A stretch of DNA of 64,000 nucleotides from Uranotaenia lowii. Its lineage: Eukaryota > Arthropoda > Insecta > Diptera > Culicidae. Made by a program: the position numbers and the translations under genes. The stretch is taken from the NCBI RefSeq assembly GCF_029784155.1, contig NC_073692.1, positions 153,170,334 to 153,234,333 of the forward strand, in the 5' to 3' direction. How positions within the stretch are numbered: the first letter of the stretch is position 1; each line of letters starts with the position of its first letter. Of this stretch, positions 1 through 11,639 are shown one piece after another. The notes beneath the pieces were generated by a model that saw nothing but the letters and a program-made list of their open reading frames with translations, searched no databases and was not told the origin of the DNA.

Positions 1-15
1 CATGAAGAGGTAAGT
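1..15 (+). other. possible exon end and splice donor at window start
   Basis: Bases 5-15 read AAGAG/GTAAGT, a full match to the metazoan donor consensus with the exon ending at base 9. The sequence after it is AT-rich and intron-like. Nine bases of exon cannot be tested for coding, so this is only a candidate last piece of an upstream plus-strand exon. Confidence 0.3.
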
Positions 16-1702
16 TTTCTGTTTTGTAACACAAATTAGCCACGTGACGTAACTCACCAATTTGAACCTCCTATCCTCAACTTCGGACGCGCTTCAGTTA
101 AGAAATGTCTTTCAGTTGTGCTTCGATTTATTCTTGGAGCACTTCGAACTAAAATTTTTGGTTGAAGCACTTACAGTAGTCAGGACTGTATAGTAAAATT
201 TGACAATGTACGTCATGTGACTCGAAGAATAATGCCCATTCAGCCCTTGGTTTGAATTAGAGAATTGTCCCATGTGAAAAAATGAGCAAACGAGAAAAAC
301 GTGATTGAAATTTAGCTATATTTCAAACTTTTCTATCAAACTAAAAATTCATCGACAAATTTTTCGTAGTGAACAGTTCAAGTGTATCATTGTACAATGT
401 TTCCTCCCAAAAAACTTAAATTTCCTACAACAAACGGAAAAGCCAAAAATGCTTCAGCTGCACTTCTTCTAATATTTTAAAAGCTCGTTTTCTCAAAAAA
501 AAAAAAAAATCAAGCTAAACCGTAATTTGAGAAATACGTTCCTTTCGTTAGGCACATGGCGATCGAGCCATCTAATAATCTCTTCGGTACTTCTTCTCCG
601 ATAAAGTTGATTGGTGAGGGATTTCGTGTGAGTTCAGAACAAAGTATACTTGTTTGTGTTTTTATTCGAAAGTAAACACTAAAAGAGACCATTTCCGGCA
701 AAAAAGCCATAATGATCCAACAGTCACATGGGACAATACACGGCAATACAGTAGTCAAGACAAAATAGTGAAATTAGACAAGGCACGTCATGTAATTTGA
801 AAATAAAGCCCATTGATTTATAAAACTTCTGACATTGGGTTAGTTTTTTTTTGTAAAATTTGTCGTATAAACTAAACATTTAAAACCTTTCTTTCATTTA
901 CATATATTCAACTAAGCAAAATAGGAAACAAAAATTTTCGTGAGGCTTCATTCGCTAGAAATATTCTTAACAGCTCCCAGCAAACATTTTTGTAGCTAAA
1001 TTCTTATGCTGTTTTGATGTACGCTCCACATGCGTTATAGAATGATCATGTTACATTTGAAAAAAAAAACAGCATTTACCACCAAGGTGGAGGCAATATA
1101 CATACATAAATTTAATTTCTTTCTAAAGCGACGAAAACTACACCAATTGGGCGTCATTCGACACCTTATTCGTACCTATCGGAAGGATGCAAGATAGCGC
1201 AAGATGTTGCTCCCATAGCTTCAAATCGTTGCCAGCGACAATATTTTTCAGTTCTCTCATTGGTCAATTTAACTCAATTCCCATATCATTTTTGCCATCT
1301 GGATTCACTGCTGATTGCCGAGATAGAGAACATGACGACAATTTTCTCTCTTGAAGCGCGATAGATTTCCTATCATATCCGATTAAAACTGACTTTAGAC
1401 GACATTTTATACGATCTTTCCACTATGCAGTGGGAATTGCGATTTGCAACAACATTGTAAACGACTTAAGTTATCATTTCTGATACGATTTCATGTTTTC
1501 AGGGAGCATAACACAGTGCATCACAATAAAAGGAATAATTTCTCTCTGCTAATTTTCATATACACAAGTAAGTAAGCTTTTCTCACAAGCGATAAACGAA
1601 AATTTGACATTAAAATCTATGGCTTTGGCAAATAAAAATATCCGTAATCTAGTGATTCACACCAAATATTACTGCTTTAGTTTCATCATTTAATTTCAAT
1701 TT
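16..1702. other. AT-rich non-coding DNA with a diverged direct repeat
   Basis: I see no gene here. A segment at about 172-245 (from CAGTAGTCA through ACGTCATGT to GCCCATT) recurs in the same orientation at about 746-816, roughly 570 bases away and clearly diverged. This suggests an old dispersed or tandem repeat. No transposase or reverse transcriptase fragment was recognised. Confidence 0.5.
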
Positions 1703-2035
1703 GAAATGGATCTCAAACGTGGAACTTCATCGCCGTTGTCATCAAAGGCCGCTAGAAATCGTGATTCGGGAAAGTAAATGGAGAAGGATTGGGCACACGC
1801 TGCGAAGAGATGAAAACGAGATTTGCAGAGAGGCGCTTGACGGAAATCCAGATGGGCATCGAAGAAGAGGCAAGCCCAGAAGCTCGTGGCGGCGTAGTCT
1901 AGCCGCTGAAATCCGCACAGTTGACGAGAACCTTGGCTGGCAGCAAGTGAAGACGCTGGCTTCGGATGATCAGCAGTGGAAGTCTTTTATCTCAGCCGTA
2001 TGCGTCGGTAAATCGGCGCCGGACCCTTAGGTAGG
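1703..2035 (+). mobile_element. non-LTR retrotransposon fragment, RT C-terminal tail (family A)
   Basis: This is the 3' end of an endonuclease/reverse-transcriptase element, cut off on its 5' side so that only about 105 codons remain. The reading frame holds the C-terminal block typical of this element type: HRRCHQ, then KWRRIGHTLRR, then a basic GHRRRGKPRSSWRR run, then LGWQQVKTLA. It ends near GGCGCCGGACCCTTAG followed by GGTAGG. The same 3' end, including this terminal motif, occurs at 21,795-22,085, and a more upstream part of the same family lies on the minus strand at 38,160-38,595. No RT catalytic residues are left, so the copy is dead. The clade is not assigned. Confidence 0.8.
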
Positions 2036-2099
2036 TTAGCTATCGTCTAGATCGCTGGCCAAGAGGGCGTGAAGGGCCTTCCTTCCATTAAATTTCAAT

Positions 2100-2885
2100 T
2101 TTGAATTAATTCGTGAGAAGAATGGGCATAAGATGCGAGACGTGAGAAGAATAACGGTGAAACTTGAGGCGTGATACCTTCTAAATGAGCTATGGGATGT
2201 AAGACCGTGAGAAAGTAGAGGTGAGATGTGGAGTAGGTGAGGCGCGAGATGCAGGACGAAAGACGTAAACCTAGAGAAATAAGAAGATACGTGAAATGTG
2301 CAGATACTATGAGAATGAAGCCGTGAGATGTGAGAAGTGAGAAATTGAGATGAGAAGTTTTGTGTGAGAAACGATGAATGGAATGCCAAATCGAAAAAGT
2401 AAGGTGAGATAAGTTATGTGAGAACATAAATTGTGATATAGAAACTTAAGACGAGACAAGATGTGAGATCGCAAGGCATGGATAATTGTTAATGTAAAAC
2501 ATAAATCTTAAAAAAAAACGAGACATGAGATGTGAGACGTAAGTCTTGAGAAGTAAGACGAAATGTGAGTCGTGATAAAGTGAAGAATGATATGACGATG
2601 TGAGATGTGATATGGGGAATAATGTAAACTAAATTCACAATCATGAAACGTGCGATGTGAGACTGTTAGAATGAGAAGTGAGACAAATGTCATGAAATGT
2701 CACATTAAGGGAAAGGGATAGACACGTAAACCATAGACTTGAAAAAAAAATACGAGAGACATGCACATTCAAATGTGATGCGTTAATATGAAAGACGTAA
2801 CACTTGAAAGGAGAGACATCAAAAGTGAGACGTGAACCTGAGATATAGACGTGAGAAAGTGAGGGAAGATGTGAGAGGGTGATAT
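2100..2885. repeat. degenerate heptamer tract 1 (GTGAGAY-like)
   Basis: This stretch is built of diverged 7-base units such as GTGAGAT, GTGAGAC and GAGACAT on the plus strand. Seven is not a multiple of three, so long spurious open frames appear in several phases. The tract is interrupted by the TIR element at 2,886-5,674 and resumes briefly to about 5,745. Its reverse complement resembles the tract at 7,872-8,506. Confidence 0.8.
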
Positions 2886-5674
2886 CCCAAGTAACACAGA
2901 TTATGCCAACTAGCATTAGGAAGTTTTATCATGGTTTAATTATGGCATTTTTTGTGCAGCTCGTTTTATGGCGGTTTTATTATGGTCATGCAGAATGCTT
3001 ATAGTTTTTTTTCGACCATATGTTTTCAGATGGTTTTGAAAACGCTAATAAAACTTTTATTAAACATGCTGTTTTAGTTATTTTGAAAGAGTTGTGAATG
3101 CTTTTATTAAACTATAATAAAACACAAACCTAGAAGTTTGCTCCAAGCTTTCTTTTGCATGTTCTATAATAGCACTCAGTGCATGATTATTAAACCGCCA
3201 TAAAACTTAGTGACAGTTCTCGATCAAGATGTCAAAACAGGACACGCTCAGATTAGATAGCACATATTTGAATTGGAACTCTCATTTTTACACATTTTTG
3301 GTAAGTTATGCGTGTTGGTTTTGAGTTAAAATTAAAAAAATACATCTTTGAAAACTTGAAATCACCGAAAGTGGTATGAATATCTTTACAATATGAGTAT
3401 TGAGTGAAAGGGCCCAAATAGTAGGAAAAAAAATTGTTGCTTAACGCCATCATTAATTCAAGATGGCGGCTTCCGCTTTTATTTTCAAAGCTGTAAATTA
3501 CTGAAAATATCGTGAAACCTTCACAATATGGTTATTAGGTAAAAGTAATAAGAGAGTAGAATAAGAGTAGAAGTCAAATTTCGTTGCCCGTCGCCATCTT
3601 AAATCCAAGAGGGCGGCTACCACTCAACTTGAAAATACTGTAAATGACTGAAAATCGCATTAAACCTATATTATAGGGGTATAAGTTGAAAGAAATCAAC
3701 CGGTAGAAGTTGAATTTCGCTATCTGACGCCATCTTGAAATCCAAGATGGCGGCTTCCGCTAAACTTTAAAATGTTGTAAATGACTTAAAATTACATGAA
3801 ACCCAGGTGATAGTGGGTGGAAGGGCTTAACGAGTAGAAGTCGATTATTGCTATCTCACGCCATCTTGAAATCCAAGATGGCAGCTTTCTATAAACTTTA
3901 AAAATGCTCTAAATCATTGAATATCGCATGAAACCTTCAAAATATGGGTGTTTGTTAATTGGGTTAAGCTATAAAAAGTTTATTTTTGCATTCTGACGCT
4001 ATCTTGAAATCCAAGATGGTGGCTTCAGCTGAACTTAAAAATGCTGTAAATGAATGAAAATAGCATGAAACTCCCAAATATATTGTATTGGGTGCTGAGG
4101 CTAAATGATAGAAGTCAAATATCTGTTTTCGCGTTTCTCTGAAAATCTGTTAGTGACTGAAAATCCCACAAAAACCACCACAATACAGACCCCGTTCGTT
4201 TTTGGCAACATTCGATTTTGGCAACATCGAATTTGGCACATGTGCCTAAATCAGACGGTTAACAGAAACGACATAACCTTATAGTTTTCGCAAGAATAAG
4301 ACCAATACAATTTAAACCTTTCACCCAATACCCGTATAGTGGTGGTTTAATGCGACTTTTTGTCAGCATTAAGCATTAAAAGTTGAGCGGATGCCGCCAT
4401 CTTGGATTTCAAGATGGCGTCTGATAGCGAAATTCAACTTCTACTCGTTTAGCCCTTTCACCCGATACCCATTTTTTTGGGGTTTCATGCGATATCAAGT
4501 CATTTACACCATTTTAAAGTTCAGCGGAAGCCGCCATCTTGGATTTCAAGATGGCGTCAGACAACGAAATTTGACTTCAACTCATGATTTATTCCACGGT
4601 GTAGTGAATACAACTACAGACGATAGATAAATTTAAAAAAATGAGTAAATAAATATTCTCAATCGGATTCAATCAACGCGTTGTACCTAAATATGAATTA
4701 ACACATTTAAACGTGTGGAATTTCGATGCTGTCAGTTTCATGAAACGACAACGTGAGCGAAAGTTACGAGTGAGAAAAAGAGAGCATATGATGATCACTC
4801 ATTCTGTTAACGAAGCTTGGAGATATAGGTCGCGTTTATAGAGTGAAAAAAAATAAAATCGCGGAAATTTCGAAATTTGTCCGAATATACGAATAAAAGT
4901 ACGACACACGGGTCATTCAAAACCAATCCCTTTTCATTCAAAAAGTCTTTCCTCATTTACTGTACTATGATTAACAACTCAGAAATGAGGAACTCAACCT
5001 TATAGCGTGTAATTGGTTGGCTTGCGAGAGAAACGTCAAATCGTAGCTTTTTTTGGGGTCATCATTAAACCATAATAAAACTATGAATTGACTCACGCCA
5101 TGTTGGTTGCAAAATCGAAGGGCACAAAATGACGCCATGTTGATGGATTCACAATGCAAGCATTGGAAAAAAATTTTTTCAGGCCTTTTTCTATCAATTC
5201 CATCATGATTGACCATCAGATTTGACGAGGCGCATTTATTTTAAGATACTATATCATATACATTTTACCTAAAATCTTGACTGGCAGTAGAAAAGAAGCT
5301 CAATACATGGTTAAAACATTGGTTTTTTTAACTATTAATTTTACCAGATCATATCTGAATAATGCAATCATCATTCATCAACCATTATGGTTGCTGGAAA
5401 AATAAAAAAAAAACTCCGAGAACTGACAGAACCGAAAAAAACAAAAATTTCTAACATGTTTTATAATAGCTTTTTAATAGCTTTGGTGACCAACATTGAT
5501 GACCAACAATTATATGTCTTGATGACGTTTCTAGGGTAGGGCCAAATACCCTGATTTTGGCTTTATTAGAGTCCAGGTGATGTTATAGAATGCGCTTTAG
5601 CTTTTTATGAAGATTAATGCGATAGTTCAAACGATATTTTGCTGACCATAATAAAGCTAAAATTGTTACTTGGG
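2886..5674. mobile_element. 2.8-kb TIR element 1 (CCCAAGTAAC termini)
   Basis: The left end is CCCAAGTAAC and the right end GTTACTTGGG, a perfect 10-bp terminal inverted repeat. Similarity continues just inside: TTTTATTATGGTCA occurs near both ends in inverted orientation. It sits within heptamer tract 1, which resumes on the right, so it is a true insertion. The dinucleotide AT flanks both ends, so a 2-bp TSD is possible. No transposase frame is visible, so it is non-autonomous. A second element with the same termini lies at 34,354-36,506. The superfamily is not assigned. Confidence 0.75.
3441..4585. repeat. tandem ~135-bp repeats centred on a CCATCTTG/CAAGATGG palindrome
   Basis: Inside TIR element 1 a palindrome of form CCATCTTG-n5-CAAGATGG, usually flanked as AAGATGGCGGCTTCCGC, recurs near 3,445, 3,593, 3,729, 3,859 and 3,997. 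It then recurs in the opposite orientation near 4,397 and 4,531. The spacing is about 130-148 bp. The intervening sequence (AAATG..CTGAAAAT..CATGAAAC..) is also repeated, so these are degenerate tandem units that switch orientation around 4,200-4,320. The core matches the YY1/Pho-type motif AAGATGGCGGC; binding is not shown. Confidence 0.8.
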
Positions 5675-5766
5675 ATGGTAAAATGAGAGATGTGAAAAGC
5701 GATCTGTTATTTGTTAAACATGAGAAGCGAGGTGTTAAAGTTTTGTTAAATTAAAGTTAAATCAAA
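5675..5766. repeat. end of heptamer tract 1
   Basis: After the right TIR the sequence returns to units such as ATGAGAGATGTGA and GAGAAGCGAGG. It then runs into the T-rich 3' end of the Juan-like element. Confidence 0.5.
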
Positions 5767-7312
5767 TTTTTTTTTAAATATGTTTTTATTTGTACCAATT
5801 CATCATACATTTATATTACTTTATTTCATTAAATTAGTTGTTCAGCTCAATAATGAACTGTTCGTAGCCCTATGGTTATCTAGATATCAAAAAATTATTA
5901 ATAAGACTTAAATTTGCTGAGCACAATCAAGTTTTTTTTTGTAGGAGAACATCCTGTAATGTCAAAAATATTTTAAAATGACAACTAAAAACTAAAACTA
6001 TCCTAAAATTAAACTAATTGTAGAGAGAACGAATCTCTGCGATGGAAGACTGCATCGATTTGCCTCTGAAGTTAGATATTATTTTGTTGGCCATCTCTTC
6101 GATCGATTCATACCCGCAATCCGATGAAGATCTTTAGTGCTGTGCCAAGCCGCAAAATCATTTTCAGAACCTTGTTCTGAATTTTGTAGATTAGCATCTT
6201 ATTTCTCTGGCACAGTCGAGATTTCCTGTTGTTGAGAGAATAAAGAGATTTAGTGTATTTATTACATTTAGATTGAATATCTTCAATGTGATTTTTAAAA
6301 GTAAGATTCCGATCAAGTGTGAGTCCCAAATACTTCACGTGGTCTGAACACGGTTCTAATGGTTCTAATGAAACCCCATTAAAAGTTATGGAATGATTTT
6401 CATTAGGTTTTAAAAATTCAGCTCTTGGCTTATGGGGAAATAAAATAAGTTGAGTTTTGGAAGCGTTAGGAGAAATTTTCCACAGTAATTCAAAAAGGAA
6501 TTTAAATTTTGTTGCAATCTACTGCGTACCACCCGTAAATTTCGAACTTTGGCTGAAAGCAAAGTATCATCAGCAAACAATCTTCTACCTTTTCCTTCTG
6601 GTACATCAGGAAGATCAGAAGTAAAAATATTGTATAAGATTGGCCCAAGTATACTACCCTGAGGGACACCAGCTCTAATGGGTGTCCTTTCAGAGCATGA
6701 ATTTTGATAGCTTACTTGTAAGGTTCGGCTAGTCAAATAATTTTGAATAATTTTGGTGAGATATACAGGAAAATCAAATCGAGCTAATTGAGCTACTAAA
6801 CCTTTGTACCAAACACTTTAAAAGCTTTTTCAATATCAAGAAGAGCAACACCAGTTGAATAACCTTCAGATTTGCTAGCGTTAATCATATTTAGTTACAC
6901 TCAAAAGTTGACGAATGTCCATGTCCAAATTGTTTATCAGGAAAAATAGAATTCTGATTAATGTGAATCATTATTCTATTCAAAATAACTCTCCCGAATA
7001 GTTTATTTAAAGAAGGAAGCAAACTAATTGGTCGATTACTTGAAGGCTCTGAAGAACTTTTTCCAGGTTTCAAAATTGGAGTTACTTCGGCATTTTTCCA
7101 TCTATTGGGAAAATAAGCCAAGTGAAAACATGTATTGAAGATTTTAAGTAAAAAATTTATAGTGCTTTCAGGCAACTTTTTTATAAGAATATAGAAAATC
7201 CCATCTTCCATCTCAATTTTTTGAAAATCAATTTAAGTTCATCAATATTTGTCTCACAAGAACTTTAAAATACATTTTGTTTTGAAAGAATATCATCAAA
7301 TTCTATGGAAAT
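5767..7312 (-). mobile_element. Juan-like jockey-clade non-LTR retrotransposon, decayed
   Basis: Read on the minus strand, this is a reverse transcriptase of the jockey clade closest to mosquito Juan elements. The poly-A end is the T run at 5,767-5,775. From 5' to 3' the visible blocks are: a palm block at about 7,211-6,891 (EVTPILKPGKSS, then RPISLLPSLNKLF); a block at about 6,736-6,410 with AGVPQGSILGPILYN and the catalytic FADDT; and KYLGLTLDRNLTFK near 6,338. The C-terminus is near 6,018 (EEMANKIISNFRG). Stops and frameshifts separate the blocks. The region between the first two palm blocks is lost, and about 30 codons are missing between LLIYK and IQNKVLKM. The copy is inactive. It is interrupted at 7,313-7,727 by a younger insertion. 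Confidence 0.9.
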
Positions 7313-7727
7313 TGTTACGGAACTAATTATTTTATTTATTTACATAGTATTCCGTCTTACGACATAACTTGACGAACATAATTCCTAAATCGGTCCATGG
7401 CAACCGTTCTCCAATTTCTCGGGCACCCCACGTTCGCCAGATCACGCTCCACTTGGTCTAACCACCTCGCTCGTTGCGCCCCTGCTCGTCTTGTTCCTAC
7501 CGGATTCGTGGCGAACACCTGTTTTGCAGGACAGTCATCCGGCATTCTCGCAACATGTCCCGCCCAGCGTATCCGGCCAGCCTTCACCACCTTCTGGATA
7601 CTGGGTTCGCCGTAGAGTCGCGCGAGCTCGTGGTTCATCCTTCGCCTCCACATTCCGTTCTCCGGTACGCCGCCAAAGATGGTTCTTAACACTCTTCGCT
7701 CGAATACTCCGAGTGTTACGGAACTAA
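7313..7727 (-). mobile_element. 387-bp 5'-truncated non-LTR insertion with 14-bp TSD (family B)
   Basis: The 14-base sequence TGTTACGGAACTAA occurs at 7,313-7,326 and again at 7,714-7,727, bracketing an insertion at 7,327-7,713. On the minus strand the insert encodes the last ~110 codons of an RT protein, from LRTIFGG through RIRWAGHVARMPDDCPAK and GTRRAGAQRARWLDQ to VRQVMS, then a short AATAAATAAAATA tail. It is nearly identical to the C-terminus of the larger copy ending at 21,436. A truncated 5' end, A-rich 3' tail and TSD are the hallmarks of target-primed reverse transcription. The frame is almost intact, which suggests a recent event. Confidence 0.9.
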
Positions 7728-7871
7728 AAACAATCTAAATTTTCAATAGATTGGATCAAGTTGTACAAAACCTTGCATGTTATATTTTTGTATACAAGTA
7801 TTAATCGATTTTTTCCAATAAAATACCTTGATTACTTTCGAATTCTAATTTCAGAATCCAATATTGGGAAC
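7728..7871. other. probable 5' remainder of the Juan-like fragment, then unassigned
   Basis: Because the preceding insertion duplicates its target, sequence right of 7,727 should continue the disrupted Juan-like copy. No convincing reading frame is left in this short AT-rich stretch. Confidence 0.35.
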
Positions 7872-8506
7872 GAGACCTCAAGTCTCAAATCTCATGTCTC
7901 AAGTCTCATGTCTCATATCTGATGTCGTATGTCTCAGGTCTCATGTCTCATGTCTCATATTTCATGTCTCATGTCTCATGTCTCAGGTCTCAGGTATCAG
8001 ATTTAGGTCTCATGTATTATTTCTCATATCTCTTGTCCCAGGTCTCAGGTCTCAAATCTAATGTCTCAAGTCTCATGTTTCATGTTTCAGGTCTCAAATC
8101 TCATGCCTAATGTCTCAAATCTCATGTCTCAAGTCTCATGTCTCAAGTCTTATGTCTCATGCCTCATGTTTCAGGTATCAGGTCTCAAGTCTCATATCTT
8201 TTGTCACAGGTCAAGTCTCATGTCTCAGGTCTCAGGCTCCTATAGCATATCTCATGTCCCATGTCTCATGTTTCATGTGTCATGTCTCAGGTTTCATATC
8301 TTATGTCTCATGTCTCATATCTCATGTCTGATGTCGCATATCTCATGTATCATATCTCATGTCTCATGTGTCATGTCTCATATCTCATGCCTTATGTCTC
8401 ATTTCTCATGTATCTTGTCTCAGGTATCAGATCGCAGGTCTCATGTCTCATTTCTTATGTCCCAAGTCTTATGTCTCATGTCTCTTGTCTCAGGTCTCAG
8501 GTTTCA
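7872..8506. repeat. degenerate heptamer tract 2 (CTCATGT)n
   Basis: About 90 copies of a 7-base unit, CTCATGT with variants CTCAAGT, CTCAGGT and CTCATAT, run without other sequence. All three forward frames stay open for long stretches and give a Ser-His-Val-Ser-Cys-Leu-Met type repeat. These frames are by-products of the heptamer, not genes. The reverse complement (GAGACATGAGAY) resembles tract 1 at 2,520-2,560. Confidence 0.9.
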
Positions 8507-8529
8507 AAAAAATTTGAAGTGTTTTCCTT

Positions 8530-8670
8530 GGAAAAGTATTTAGAATATTTCCTCTCAAATACCGCGTAAATTCCGAAAACCGTGTAAAAAACCCGCATTA
8601 GTTCCGGAAAACCGTGTAAAAAAGCCTTGTGAAAAAACGCGTAAAAACCTTACTGTACAATAGTAATGAT
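8530..8670. repeat. short iterated CCGTGTAAAAAA motifs
   Basis: ACCGCGTAAATTCCG, ACCGTGTAAAAAA (twice) and ACGCGTAAAAACC follow one another, giving a small degenerate direct repeat of about 35 bases. It may be one end of a short transposable element. No partner end was found. Confidence 0.45.
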
Positions 8671-8788
8671 ATGTATGCGATTAATATTAATCTAAATTTC
8701 TAAGTTCTTATCTTAGGAAAAGAATTCAAAATTAAAACTCAAATTGGCAATTTTTGAGATTAATGAACCCTTTTCAAATGCACATTTA

Positions 8789-10405
8789 TCTATATATATA
8801 AAAAGCAATTTCTGTGGGTTTGTTTGTTTGTCCTCTATAGACTCAGCCGTCTTTAGAGCTAAAGAGCTGAAAATTGGCATGGATGCTCATTAGGACCAGG
8901 AATGATGAAAAATGTTTTCAGATTTTCGGATGACCCCTTCTGAAGGGGGTCGTCCATACAAGACAAATATTGTTTTCGCGATATTGACGTTATTTTTCGT
9001 CGGATTGAGATGAAAATTTGCACATGAGGGTTTTGAGAGACGACCAATTGATTTCAGGTGTTCAATTTTGGGTCAGGGGTCGGCAAAAGGGGTCGTCCAT
9101 ATCAATTGTTTAATATTTTTGCGATATTGGCGTTATTATACATCAGTTTGAGATGGAAATTTGCACATAGGAATTTTGAGTGACGAGCAATCGATTCTAG
9201 GTATTAAATGCGGAGTCAGAGGCCAGCCAAAGGGGTTATCCATATAAACCATTTGCTGTTTTTGCAATATTGACGTTATTATGCATCGGATTTAGATGAA
9301 AATTTGTACACGAGAGTTTTGAGGGACGGGCAATCGAGTTTTGGCAACGAATTTAGTAAAGGGGCCGGCAAAAGGGGTCGTCCATATTACTTTTCAATAT
9401 TTTTGTGATATTTACGTTAAAATAAATCGGATTGTGATGGAAATTTGCACATAGGAGTTATTAAGGACAAACAAATGATTCTAATTATCCAAATCTTGGT
9501 CAGGGGTCGGCCAAAGGGGTCGTCCATATTAACTGTTCACTTTTTTCGCGATATTGACGTTATTATGCATCGGATTGAGATGAAAATTAGGACACGTGAA
9601 TTTTAAGGGATGAGCAATTCATTTCAAGCATCCAATTTTGAGGGAAGGGTCGGAAAAAGGGGTCATCCATATTATCTGTTCACTGTTTTAACGATATTGA
9701 CGTAATCATACTTTGGATTAAGATAAAAATTGGCACACGAAAGTTTTCAGGGATGAATAATCAATTATAGGTATCAAATTTGGTGTAAGGGATCAGAGAA
9801 AGGGTCGTCCATATCACCTGTTCACTTTTTTTTGCTATACTGACGTTATTTTACATTTCGTTGCAATGAAAATTCACACATGTGGGTTTTAAAAGTAAGG
9901 CATCCGATTTCAGGTATCAAATTTTGTAAAAGGAGTCGGCCAAAGGGGTCGTCCAAATTACGGGGTTTTTTTTGTAATATTTGCGTTATTATCTACCGGA
10001 TTAAGATGAAAACTGGCACACGGGTGATTTAAGGACAAACAATTGATTCCAACTATCCTATATCAGGGCAGGGATCGGCTATATTGGTGTAAAGGGTCTG
10101 CAAAAGGGGTCGTCCATGTTCACTTGTGGTTTTAAGATACGGTCGATTTTATGGATGTAAAAATTAATGCACGGGTTTTTTCAGGTGAGACGAATTGATC
10201 CATATTGTGAAATTTTCAGTTAAAAGTTCATGCACAGGATCGATGAGTTTTAGGGTGGTTTTCCAACTTTTCAATAAAAATACTGTTTAGAAAAGGTACT
10301 TTTTGTTCAGTGTAGAGAATATTTTGCTTCGTTTGGAATACATCATTTTATTTTATCACATTTTTATGATTGCTTGCGAAACGAAGTTCGTACGGGATCA
10401 GCTAG
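8789..10405 (+). mobile_element. Helitron 1, non-autonomous, with 142-bp internal repeats
   Basis: The element begins with TC (TCTATATATATAAAAAG) preceded by A. It ends with CTAG followed by T, the A/T insertion context of Helitrons. The palindrome ACGAAGTTCGT at 10,381-10,391 lies about 10 bases before CTAG, as expected for the 3' hairpin. The 5' part has a short TTTGTTTGTTTG run. The body is about nine tandem copies of a ~142-bp unit containing GGGGTCGTCCATAT, GCGATATTGACGTTATTA and GATGAAAATTTGCACA, starting near 8,946, 9,089, 9,232, 9,374, 9,516, 9,660, 9,803, 9,945 and 10,107. No RepHel protein is encoded. It is a relative of Helitron 3 (54,649-58,623). Confidence 0.85.
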
Positions 10406-11639
10406 TAACATTATAACTTCTAAAGTGAAAGCAAAAAAAAAAGAGTCTTGAAATTTTACCAGGTACCAGGTAAATTTCTACATGAAGTCTTAAAAACAGT
10501 ATCACCTGTTTCATCAAATATTCGCTTTCAATTTATGACATCGTAAAGAGCTTTTCGTTCCTTTTATTTTTCGAAGAACTCATACAATTTTTCAATTAAT
10601 TATCTTAAACTTTCTTAATTTCGCCCGTAGTTTAGAAATGATAAAATATTTGCATTTAAAAATTGTTCAATTATTTTCACCAAAAATGTAATCTTAAATG
10701 TCTCGGAAAATGTACTGATTTTACCTATTTGTTTTGCCCAACAATGCACGAATAAAAATAAATTAAAACAAATTATGTTTGTAACTATATGATTACTCAT
10801 TTTAATTATTCATTCATAGTTTTTGTATCAAATCGTTACTTTAGAAAACTGGTCCTCAACCTGAAGGGTGGCCTAAATATTTATAACAACCTTAAGAAAC
10901 AAAATATGGCATTTGCTATCATCGATGGTTAAAATTTTTGAATTTGTTTATGAGTCTGGTAGATCAAACTCATTTGATTTGAACATACAATAAGTTCTTT
11001 TTGGGTAGCCTTCCATTTCTTAAAAAAAAAACTTATTCTATACTCAAATCAAACAAAAACAATCTTCCAAACCCTTTTGCAAATTCCAAGGTTCTTACCT
11101 TTGATGGAGATAAATAAAATTTTCCAAAAAATAGTAAGCGACAAAAATTGCTCGGATCAAATTTGCTTGATGCAAACTAGAACAAAATTAATAATTTTAG
11201 TTTGAGATTCGGCTTAAAAGACTGCAATAATAATGTAGATGACAATCCACGGAAAAATATAGAATTTTGTGCAGATTTTTAGGTGAAGATCAGATACATG
11301 TTTCTTTAACAGCAAATATTGATCATAAAGAATCAATCTAAAATAAAAATCCAATATTTAAATTCTGTGATTGTAGTTTAATCTTAATTCATTATATTAA
11401 TTATTTATTTTTAATATCTATTGTGAATCTAGTTTGAAATGTGAATTTCAAATGATGAGTTTGAACCTGAGTTTTCAAGTTTGGATCGCCATTAAGAAGC
11501 TTTAAATGTATACATTTTGTGTAAGAATTAAGTTTAAGAACTGCGGATTCGAATATAAAACAAAATTCTTCTTTTTTCATATTCGGAGAACTATTATCAA
11601 AACATCAATCAACATTATCAAACATGATTTGGATTTGAT
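10406..11639. other. AT-rich DNA, nothing recognised
   Basis: No gene or clear repeat was recognised. The stretch may include the far part of the hAT-like element that ends at 12,053, but its left end could not be found. Confidence 0.5.

Noticed and set aside
2036..2916. Minus-strand open frames rich in Ser, His, Leu and Phe
   Set aside because: They translate the degenerate GTGAGAT heptamer tract.
2886..5674. Reading the palindromic GCCATCTTG array as a CRISPR array
   Set aside because: Spacers are themselves repeated, units flip orientation, there are no cas genes, and the context is an animal genome transposon.
7864..8569. Several overlapping 60-160-codon plus-strand open frames with Ser-Cys-Leu-Met-Ser-His repeats
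   Set aside because: They are by-products of a 7-base tandem repeat lacking stops in all three phases; no protein gene.
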